Translations under genes and position numbers: made by a program
Notes under the pieces: model-generated
Seen by the model: the letters and a program-made list of their open reading frames with translations, nothing else
The model's database searches: none
What the model was told of the DNA's origin: nothing
Shown: one piece after another, positions 32,701 to 39,629 of the stretch
How positions within the stretch are numbered: the stretch's first letter is position 1
Layout: every line of letters starts with the position of its first letter
NCBI GenBank assembly: GCA_973895155.1
Contig: OZ316895.1
Coordinates: forward strand, 9,238,001 to 9,302,000
Direction: 5' to 3'
Length of the DNA: 64,000 bases
From: Marsupella aquatica
Taxonomy: Eukaryota > Marchantiophyta

Positions 32701-32820
32701 ACCTCGGATTTTTCGACCTCTTCGCTAGTCCTGCAGCCATTGGAATTTGAACTGGAGGAAGTTCGTTACTTGGAAGTTTATCTGTCTGATGCTCCCATAA
32801 AACCAACTAGGCCCTCCTGA
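29767..32820 (+). CDS. gag-pro: Gypsy gag-protease polyprotein (ORF1)
   Basis: The 1,017-residue frame starts at an ATG. Residues 180-345 form the capsid-type retrotransposon gag domain (YDRFFGTSKEDAEVYLKEF, then KWYDRFPD). A Lys- and Ser-rich stretch follows at 350-430. Three zinc knuckles come next: CTRCSQQGHYPNEC at about 465, CWNCGQPDHYSPQC at about 559 and CGNCGKEGHLPVEC at about 585. A Pro-rich spacer separates the first two. The aspartic protease lies near residue 858 with VDGGASVNLIT (DGG instead of the commoner DTG/DSG, known in other plant elements), followed by VLLGRPWL. The frame ends in TGA at 32818-32820, and the pol frame continues in the same phase. Gag packages the RNA and protease matures the polyprotein. 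Confidence 0.93.
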   Translation: MSEGDPPNKRKPTKTSSNSDAAKLVVTPRTLLPEFQSPGAPAPGSVWKQVGSIQEASGSLERPTSTRPLFVNLRSGPKLIGSQKTKLRQQTVRSVNQIDSGVDSTTERALSHTEGRNLGLPENTVAESLAQDNSVDLSQLDNPEPLSEAGGSSSSETSSSSGLGSPNPFATRSALPFVTLLAPTTMARNNVRYDRFFGTSKEDAEVYLKEFEAAAASNGQSQDAEKANLFGGLMKKGAQKWYDRFPDKQDWGKLKAAFLAKYKEEGAAARAFARISHLHMKKHGSVRKYADKLLDLVDQYNPATSKSTIKDWFINGLPSRIARYVRREGGTTLEEVQEAAQKYVDSEISERKRVKKDLKKDKRKKKKTSRSKSDSETESSGSSTSEEDESTNSSTSDSSSSSSDSESVAPKKKKSSVKGNNKVPNQKKMDRMMEELSGQLSKLNVNIAAVKPVRRLPAPMRMNVWCTRCSQQGHYPNECPTLRTPVNYVDGQEEAEEYEYDPTYTVQTAPPGQYFPPPPASRPTWGPPKPTFNKPTSRPPMGPPGGYPPRGMPRQKGACWNCGQPDHYSPQCPYPKQEVGYTPVCGNCGKEGHLPVECPNPAKPRLMVRFAQEPVKEASRPEAKIRMVYSEEMEQCSFIQHMDVNRVELKPDSLFHQPVSGVVPDVLVSHLVKPEVVGMPNDRVQNRDKVLTNIYATTRSKKKETKKHEHQKVAKAPKDEGRKPCKEGLDKEDDPAYDRYDPKYFLPDISLEVKDHLEELVKEQVQSPNPPVVVKAKEPLKNPGYDIVEDVKNHPAHITIGELLQDNPVYRRQLRSLLAGKRRKKKLPSVDVLRTEWEDKGPMEIEVQIQGCVIRRVPVDGGASVNLITQSAAFNLGFTKFEPTPKILRMADQSRVVPIGKLTRVETLIAGVPFLLDYVVINPEIPSSFPVLLGRPWLYKAQVQVNWQSQELSFGKPKVTVSWVPEPHFGETQTDDGYTSDFSTSSLVLQPLEFELEEVRYLEVYLSDAPIKPTRPS

Positions 32821-32826
32821 CAATTA
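32818..32826 (+). promoter_or_regulatory. Candidate stop-codon readthrough site between gag-pro and pol
   Basis: The stop and next two codons are TGA CAA TTA. CAA-TTA fits the CAR-YYA context that causes leaky termination in tobamovirus replicase genes. ORF1 and the pol frame are in the same phase, and the pol frame is open from the first codon after the stop. Pol has no obvious ATG start of its own, so readthrough is the simplest way to make a gag-pol fusion. Confidence 0.7.
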
Positions 32827-35793
32827 ACTTCATCATCGGAAGTGGGCCCAGCAGCAGACGAACCTCCTAATACTGAGGCTAATAGGGATTTACACCATGA
32901 TATGGGAATGTCAGCTACCCTTGAGCCATTTGCACCAGAAGTATCCAAACTTGGACTTCAGCCGGCAAACCTCACGGATGGAATTGTGGATCCAAAAGCT
33001 TGTCAGAAAATCGAAATTGAGCCAGGCAAGTTTTTGAATATTGGTAAGCATATCGAAGGAGAGCTACGGGAACAGTATATCAGTTTATTAACCCAGTATA
33101 AAGATGTCTTTGCCTGGAGTCATTCTGATTTAAAAGGTATCCATCCACATTTGGGCGAACATCGTATTGACCTTATGGAAGGAGCAGTACCTGTCCGACA
33201 GAGACAGTACCGTTTGAATCCCAAATATTCCATCCTGGTTAAAGACGAGTTGGACAAGCTCACGACTGCTGGATTTATCTACCCGGTCTTGAGTAGTGAA
33301 TGGGTCTCACCAATTGTCATTGTCCCCAAAAAGCCGGGACCCGATGGTAAAACGAAAATTCGCGTTTGTCAAGACTTCCGGAAGTTGAATGCTGCCACTC
33401 GGAAAGATCATTATCCTTTGCCATTTATTGATCTGGTACTTGATTCAGTGGCCTTGCATGAGTTATACAGTTTTTTAGATGGGTACTCTGGTTATAACCA
33501 GGTGTCCATTCGGAAGGAGGATCGCGACAAGACTACGTTCACCACCGACTGGGGTACATATGCATTTACCATGATGCCTTTTGGGCTGTGTAATGCCCCG
33601 GGTACTTTTCAGCGCATTATGATGATTATTTTTCAAGAATATTTGCGGCATTTCATGGAGATTTTTATTGACGACTTTTGTGTTTACGGGTCAGCGGCTG
33701 AACACCTCGTCCATTTGGAGAAGACATTTCAGAAGTGTAGAGAGGCTCAGTTGTGTCTTCATCCAGAAAAGTGCTTTATTGGTATGAAGGAGGGAATTTT
33801 GTTAGGCCATGTTATTTCACAACGCGGCATTGAGGTTGATACAGAGAAGGTTAGAGTAATTATGGAGTTGCAACCACCGACCGATTTAAAGCAGCTTCGT
33901 GCTTTTCTGGGACATGTGGGGTATTATCGTCGGTTCATTTATAAACATGCTAATATTGCCTTACCCTTAACCCAACTGTTAAAAAGTGATGTGGAATATA
34001 CATGGAATGAGGAGCGGCAGCAAGCATTCCAGTTGCTCAAGGATCGGTTAATCTCTGCACCTATTTTGTCACCCCCAGATTGGACTAAGAAGTTTCATGT
34101 CTTCATTGACTCTTCTGCGTTCTGCATTGGAGCTAATCTCAGTCAGAAGGATGTGGAAAACCGTGACCATCCAATTTACTATGCCAGCCGCCAAATGAGT
34201 GCAGCCGAGAAAAACTACTCCGTCACTGAACGGGAAGCTTTGGCCATCGTCTTTGCGTGTAAGAAATTTCGTCACTATTTGTTGGGGTATCAGGTTACTT
34301 TTCACACTGATCATAATTCCTTAAAATATTTGGTTAACCAAGTGGATCTCTCAGGACGAGTAGCCCGCTGGGTTTTACTACTCCAAGAATTTGATTATGA
34401 AGTTCATGTCCGACCTGGCAAACATCATGAGAATGCAGACTTCCTATCTCGGTTACCTGGTCCGGAGAATCAGCATAATCTCTCCGATGAATTTCCTGAC
34501 GAGCATTTGTGGCACATTGAAGGGGAGTCTTCTCGATATTTTAATATTGTGCACATGCTGCTTCATGGAACGTTCCCTGAAGGCTTTAATGCGGAAGAAC
34601 GAGCTGTCTTTGCTCATAAGGTGGGTCCCTATACCATTATTCGGGGCACTTTGTTTAAACAAGGTCCTGATCAACAATTGCGACGTTGTCTAGAGGATAG
34701 GGAACTTCCCCAAGTAATTGAAGCTTTACATTCAGGAGAAACCGGTGGGCATTATGCAGTGAATACCACAGTTAAGAAAATTTTGGATGCTGGATACTGG
34801 TGGCCTACTATGCATCGAGATACTTACAATTTTATTAAGACCTGTGATCCCTGTCAAAGGATCGGGAAGCCCACTGCTAGTTCCAAATGGCCTCTTACGC
34901 CTATCCTTCCGTTGGCACCATTTGAGAAATGGGGGATTGATTTTATTGGCCCAATTTCTCCAGCAGCTCGGAAAAGCCGAAGCAAATATATTATTCTGGC
35001 CACTGATTATGCCACCAAATGGGTAGAGGCGAAAGCTACTCGCAAGAATGATGCTATAACCGCAGCTGCATTTCTCTTTGAGCACATTATCACCCGGTTT
35101 GGTTGTCCTTTGGAGTTGGTAAGCGATAGGGGTTTGCATTTTCTTAACTCAACTATTGAGTTAATCACTGACCTTTATCTTATCAAGCATCGCAAAACTA
35201 CTCCTTACAACCCCCGAGCTAATGGCTTAACCGAGAGAGCTAATGGCATTATGGGCAAGATTCTGAATAAAATGGTAGAATCTCACAAGACAGATTGGGA
35301 TGTGAAGCTCCATTCTGCATTATGGGCTTACCGCACCGCTGAGAAGATTACAACTCTTCACACCCCCTTCTATCTGACCTATGGCCTGAATAGTATTATT
35401 CCAATAGAATTTTCGTTACCAACGGAACGTATCTTGGTACCACACCGACTCTCTCCTTCAGATAGTCTCTCACATCGGTTTTCCAATATTGTTAAATTAG
35501 AAGAAGTTAGACTTTTAGCATTAGACCATACAGTCACCATTCAGAACCAGCGTAAACTTGCTTATGATAAGAAGCTGCGCGTAGTGCAGTTAGATGTTGG
35601 TGATTTAGCATTAGTCTTTGATTCTCGTTATATGCTATTTCCTGGGAAACTTCATACTCATTGGATTGGTCCTTACCGAGTTACACACATCTGGGATAAT
35701 GGTTCAGTTTCATTGACTACCTTAGATGGTCACCCACTTAACACTAGAATCAATGGGTTTAGGATTAAACGGTACTATGAGTCTTCCATTTAG
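32821..35793 (+). CDS. pol: Gypsy pol: reverse transcriptase, RNase H, integrase (ORF2)
   Basis: The frame of about 990 codons opens directly after the TGA at 32818. RT shows RVCQDFRKLN, FLDGYSGYNQV, MPFGLCNAPGTFQR and the catalytic FIDDF at about 33,664. RNase H follows at about 34,090-34,450 (FIDSSAFCIGANLSQ, TEREALAIVFACK, HTDHNSLKYL). The integrase has an HHCC zinc domain (H-GGHY, CDPCQR) and a D,D,E core: GIDFIGP at about 34,936, SDRGLHF at about 35,123 and TERANG at about 35,230. The end (GPYRVTHIW, INGFRIKRYY) resembles Tat/Athila integrases and has no chromodomain. No internal lesion was seen. Expression probably depends on readthrough of the preceding UGA. Confidence 0.95.
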   Translation, partial: QLTSSSEVGPAADEPPNTEANRDLHHDMGMSATLEPFAPEVSKLGLQPANLTDGIVDPKACQKIEIEPGKFLNIGKHIEGELREQYISLLTQYKDVFAWSHSDLKGIHPHLGEHRIDLMEGAVPVRQRQYRLNPKYSILVKDELDKLTTAGFIYPVLSSEWVSPIVIVPKKPGPDGKTKIRVCQDFRKLNAATRKDHYPLPFIDLVLDSVALHELYSFLDGYSGYNQVSIRKEDRDKTTFTTDWGTYAFTMMPFGLCNAPGTFQRIMMIIFQEYLRHFMEIFIDDFCVYGSAAEHLVHLEKTFQKCREAQLCLHPEKCFIGMKEGILLGHVISQRGIEVDTEKVRVIMELQPPTDLKQLRAFLGHVGYYRRFIYKHANIALPLTQLLKSDVEYTWNEERQQAFQLLKDRLISAPILSPPDWTKKFHVFIDSSAFCIGANLSQKDVENRDHPIYYASRQMSAAEKNYSVTEREALAIVFACKKFRHYLLGYQVTFHTDHNSLKYLVNQVDLSGRVARWVLLLQEFDYEVHVRPGKHHENADFLSRLPGPENQHNLSDEFPDEHLWHIEGESSRYFNIVHMLLHGTFPEGFNAEERAVFAHKVGPYTIIRGTLFKQGPDQQLRRCLEDRELPQVIEALHSGETGGHYAVNTTVKKILDAGYWWPTMHRDTYNFIKTCDPCQRIGKPTASSKWPLTPILPLAPFEKWGIDFIGPISPAARKSRSKYIILATDYATKWVEAKATRKNDAITAAAFLFEHIITRFGCPLELVSDRGLHFLNSTIELITDLYLIKHRKTTPYNPRANGLTERANGIMGKILNKMVESHKTDWDVKLHSALWAYRTAEKITTLHTPFYLTYGLNSIIPIEFSLPTERILVPHRLSPSDSLSHRFSNIVKLEEVRLLALDHTVTIQNQRKLAYDKKLRVVQLDVGDLALVFDSRYMLFPGKLHTHWIGPYRVTHIWDNGSVSLTTLDGHPLNTRINGFRIKRYYESSI

Positions 35794-36177
35794 AATTCCA
35801 CCTGGGACAGGTTGCAATTTAAGTGGAGGGCGGTAGTTATACTTAGTTAGAATTAGTGACCCTCCCTAGTAAGTATTCGGCATATTTTTTTTAATTTTTT
35901 TTAGTTACTTTCAGTTTTTACATTGGACGCTGTGAAAAGCGTCCATTGTAACTCGACGCTGGGGAAGCGTCCACTTAGTTTACAAAGGACGTTGTGCAGA
36001 GGTCCGCTTTTGTATTAGTTCAGTTGCATGAGACGCTGTGAGCCGATGACTAGGCATCTTGTACAATGGCGGATTGCGACAGCTCAACGGGACGCTGAGG
36101 AGTAAGCAGTCGCGCTTCGCCCTAGTTCACTATGGAACACGATTCTCACTGAGCTTACGGAGCTAACAAGTCACGCG
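35794..36177 (+). other. Gypsy spacer with internal polypurine-tract copy and dyads
   Basis: AATTTAAGTGGAGGGC at 35816-35831 is identical to the sequence just before the 3' LTR at 38220-38235. GACGCT/AGCGTCC dyads follow from about 35,926 to 36,110. The internal copy could act as a second plus-strand primer, or mark where ORF3 was inserted. Confidence 0.7.
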
Positions 36178-38160
36178 ATGGCGGAGACTGAGCTGACGAC
36201 GCGACCAATACTCGCAGACATTCCATCGAATGCAGTGCATAGGCGGCAGTTGAAGACGGCTCTGGCAAAAATGGGCTTGAAGAAGCTGCTTCAACTTCCT
36301 TGGAAGATTTGCGAATTCAGCCTTATCGATCAAGGTGTCTGGGACGCTGAAGAAAGGATTGGTGTGCGCTCGCGTCCCAGTGTTTGGACTGAAGCGCTCA
36401 TAGCGAAGGTCTATTCGACGCCGATGGAGGGCGAGGATTTACAGAGGGTTGATTGTGAGCCTCGGGTTTATGTAGAATCCTTCTTCGCTCCAGGATCTTT
36501 CAAGAGGCGGAATGGATGGCTAGCGGCGGACTGCTTAGATAATTCTCTGCAGCGTCTATTTCGATTTCTGGCACCAATTTTCTACCCAGAAAGCCAGACG
36601 CGCATCATTCTTTCGTTCGCTGCAACGGTGATCTGTTCATTAGAACAGACGCAGTCTATCAATTGGACGAAGGTTTTGCACCGAGTAATTCATACTCAGG
36701 TCAAAAATTTTCGTAGCAGGCTGAAAACGGGGAAAATAAGGTGTACCTACTTGGCCCCTTATTTAGCTCACATTTACCATAAGTATGACTGTCTGCTTGT
36801 CTTGGAAAAAGATTTTTATCGCAACAATCAGAGAGCATCTACCGGTGAAGCAAATTATATGCCTGAAGTACGAGAAGTCCGAGCCAATTCCACAGTGGTA
36901 GAGCTATGTGCAATACTCGACTGTGAGGAACCTGAACTGGTGGGTGAAGTTCGGAAATTGAAAGAGACAAGAGCATCAGCTGAAGGGAGTGACGATCCGA
37001 TTCTTCACCAACCAAGAGAGGCTCAAGTTGCCGAAGATGTTCCTTCAGCAATGCCAACAGGGTTGGAGCATTCTATGTCACCTCGACTCTCGTGTTCACC
37101 TTGTGCTGCCGAGCCTATTTATGATGTTGATCAGGATAATTCTGCTTCTCGGATGAATGTTGAAGATGAGGTGAGGGTGGATGAAGAAGGTTTTTCAGGG
37201 GAACCTCTTCAACATTCTACTGCTGAGGACGAGTATGATGGATTTACTTCTACCCCTGTTTTGGTTCCCATAGAGGCAAATAGTGATGCTTTGCAGGCTT
37301 TACAGGAGTATGATTCGTCCGACTCTCTTAGTTCTAGCCCAAATATAGGTGAAATCCCTCTGGTCCAGGAGTCAGAAATATTAAGCTCAGAAATTGTGAA
37401 GCTGGTTAAAGTTGATTCGGAGGATGCAATTGTGGATATAGACGAAGTAGGTGAACCAGTGACTTCTCCCCAATCTGTCGCAAGATACCCTGCCTGGTCT
37501 ACACCTGGTTCACTCATATCGATTCCTTTGGATATAACTAAGGAATTAGATGAGGCAATAGCCGCGATAGGAGCTCCTTCATTTCCGCCTGTAAAATGGG
37601 TTTCTCCTGAAGATGAGTTGATTGAAGGAGGCTCTGCTGGTTTTCCGAGTCGCAATCAGGTATCTGGTAATATGGGTATATCTGTACCCATATTGGTACC
37701 CGAGACACCCGCTTCGACAACCAGCTCAGCACCAGTTTCATTGGCTACAAACGAGGATAAAAACATTCGGGAGGAGTTTTCAGTGACGTATACTCGAAAA
37801 TCTTGGAAACGGTTGCGCCATGCTATCAGTCGACAGATCTTTCCTGAAGCATCTTCCCAGGATTTTGAACAGGGAGAAGCACCTGTCGGAACAGACGAGC
37901 TACCCCTTCCTGTACTTTTGACAGATCGAACTAACCAGGAAGTCTCTTTACCTAGCGATAATTTTAAAGAAGAACCGATATCTGCTCAGATATCAATCGA
38001 TGGACGAATCATTAATCTTTGGGGAAGAGTTAAAGGAGTCCCAATACAGATCGGAGAAGAATTCCATGACCTCGATTTTTATATTCTGGATTCGGATATC
38101 TCCCAACTCCCGTCAATGATTTTGAGCACTACTTGGATTATTAAGCCAGAATATTATTAA
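36178..38160 (+). CDS. Gypsy third ORF (ORF3), unknown function
   Basis: The intact 660-residue frame starts at an ATG and lies between pol and the 3' LTR, where Tat/Athila elements carry extra or envelope-like ORFs. Residues 1-225 contain a conserved-looking domain (WTEALIAKVYSTPMEG, then SINWTKVLHRVI, then TYLAPYLAHIYHKYDCL) similar to domains annotated in plant mobile elements as 'putative plant transposon protein'. A related fossil lies at 51,634-52,000. Residues 226-580 are acidic and low-complexity. The last 60 residues (GRVKGVPIQIGEEFHDLDFYI split by ILDSD, then SMILSTTWI) resemble the second half of an aspartic protease but lack a DTG/DSG site. No signal peptide or membrane segment is evident, so an envelope role is unlikely. 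Confidence 0.8.
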   Translation: MAETELTTRPILADIPSNAVHRRQLKTALAKMGLKKLLQLPWKICEFSLIDQGVWDAEERIGVRSRPSVWTEALIAKVYSTPMEGEDLQRVDCEPRVYVESFFAPGSFKRRNGWLAADCLDNSLQRLFRFLAPIFYPESQTRIILSFAATVICSLEQTQSINWTKVLHRVIHTQVKNFRSRLKTGKIRCTYLAPYLAHIYHKYDCLLVLEKDFYRNNQRASTGEANYMPEVREVRANSTVVELCAILDCEEPELVGEVRKLKETRASAEGSDDPILHQPREAQVAEDVPSAMPTGLEHSMSPRLSCSPCAAEPIYDVDQDNSASRMNVEDEVRVDEEGFSGEPLQHSTAEDEYDGFTSTPVLVPIEANSDALQALQEYDSSDSLSSSPNIGEIPLVQESEILSSEIVKLVKVDSEDAIVDIDEVGEPVTSPQSVARYPAWSTPGSLISIPLDITKELDEAIAAIGAPSFPPVKWVSPEDELIEGGSAGFPSRNQVSGNMGISVPILVPETPASTTSSAPVSLATNEDKNIREEFSVTYTRKSWKRLRHAISRQIFPEASSQDFEQGEAPVGTDELPLPVLLTDRTNQEVSLPSDNFKEEPISAQISIDGRIINLWGRVKGVPIQIGEEFHDLDFYILDSDISQLPSMILSTTWIIKPEYY

Positions 38161-38219
38161 TGAAGAACATGTCACTCGCTTCTGATTCAATTCGGTCATG
38201 TCTTGTGGGGACACGGCGA

Positions 38220-38237
38220 AATTTAAGTGGAGGGCTA
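38220..38237 (+). promoter_or_regulatory. Polypurine tract of the gypsy element
   Basis: AATTTAAGTGGAGGGCTA directly precedes the 3' LTR start (TGTGG), the expected place for the plus-strand primer. A 16-base identical copy lies at 35816. Confidence 0.8.
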
Positions 38238-39624
38238 TGTGGTATGGGTGTCCCTGCAATTTTTTCTGGAAACTTGTTTATTTTTAGCATATCACAAGAT
38301 TTACTTACACTTTAGACACCTTCCGGCCAACATTTACTTGTTCTGGACACTTATAGAAATATTTGACATCTCCGGCTTTCCTGACGATTCCTAGTGTACT
38401 TTGCCCGACGCTGTGACCAGCGCCCGTTTCTTTTACTCAAGACGCTGCGGAAGCGTCCAACCTCCTCATGACGCTTTTGGCAGTGCCCGACCGCCACCAA
38501 GACTCTATGAGGATTTCGACCGACGCTGTGGAAAGCGTCAGCTTCAACACACGACGCTGTGAGCAGCGTCCACCCTAGTATTGACGCTGTGAGCAGTGTG
38601 AGCAGCGTCCGTTGGTTTTACTTAAGACGCTTCTAGCAGCGTCCAGATTCTCCCGACGCTTCTAGCAGCGTCCGCTCAACACTTAGTTTTTGAAGTAGAT
38701 TACTAGTAAAGTAGTATTCTACCACCCTTGTTGAAGTACTTATGCTGTGCTTCTCCCTTGTTTAGTTTTAAGCTTGGAAAGGCACGACTGTTCTTACCTC
38801 CTCCATTTTAGGATTCCAGCACTTATAAGACAGAGTAGAATGCTCATTTGAAGTAGAGAGAAATAGAGTTAATACTGTATTCAGAATTGAGTCTTCTGAA
38901 TAGTTTTCTCCTCCTTCCATTGTAACAAGGCATGCTGTGAGTGTTTTGTATGGAAGTAAAGCTATATTGATTGAAGTTAAGATTGAATTCAAGAGATTCC
39001 TGTGGTGATTGAATTCAGTTGCAGATTTCTGAAACTCGTATTGAATTCACTGCTAGGCTTGCTTGCAGAGTCGGGATTCGCTAGCCAATTCAAGAATAGT
39101 TAATGATAAATGAGAAGTAAATTCTGATTCTCAGAGTAGTTAGTACTGTTGCTTTGATTCTGGAATATGGTTTAGAGTTTGACTGAATTGCGTATCGCTG
39201 ATGTCAAACCATGTTGACGGCATTTTAAATCATATCATTCATTTGCAATCAGAAAGCTTCTGCTTCATCAGATTGAGAATTCCATTATCATTAACCTTTG
39301 TGTTTTGAAGAGTGAGATGGATGAATTATGAGATAGATTTCATGTCTATACTGAGCCCAAATCCTTTCTGAAGGAGTGGCAGTAGCTTGTAGTCTCTAAA
39401 TCCTTACTCATTTCTTCTCTAATTCATAAATCAGAAGTTCAGTTACTTTGTTGTTTGTTTATTCGATTTTTTTATTGAGAAGTGAAGTCAACATAGAGCT
39501 CAAGACTCTAAATCACTCGGAGTGATAAAAGTTATACAATTCATTCTGAAATCTGTTCTTAAAGGGATCGAAACCCTGGTTTTAGGTGAGGAGAGTCACT
39601 TTTGATACTTAGCACTATACGACA
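38238..39624 (+). repeat. 3' LTR of the gypsy element
   Basis: Same length (1,387 bp) as the 5' LTR and, by eye, the same sequence. It ends TACGACA at 39624 and is followed by the target duplication CGCCC. Confidence 0.95.
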
Positions 39625-39629
39625 CGCCC

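Larger units (their letters stand above)
27162..39624 (+). mobile_element. Complete Ty3/gypsy LTR retrotransposon, 12,463 bp
   Basis: Two 1,387-bp LTRs (TG...CA) at 27162-28548 and 38238-39624 are flanked by a perfect 5-bp target duplication, CGCCC, at 27157-27161 and 39625-39629. Internal order is primer site, long leader, gag-protease, pol (RT, RNase H, integrase), a third ORF and polypurine tract. RT-before-integrase order makes it Ty3/gypsy. The tRNA-Asp-type primer site, the integrase end without a chromodomain (GPYRVTHIWDNGSVSLTTL, INGFRIKRYY) and the extra 3' ORF point to the non-chromoviral Tat/Athila (OTA) group. The LTRs look identical by eye and all three ORFs are open, so insertion was recent and the element may still be active. 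Confidence 0.95.

Noticed and set aside
36178-38160. ORF3 as a retroviral envelope-like gene
   Set aside because: No signal peptide, transmembrane segment or Cys pattern of a fusion glycoprotein; an accessory or gag-like role fits better.
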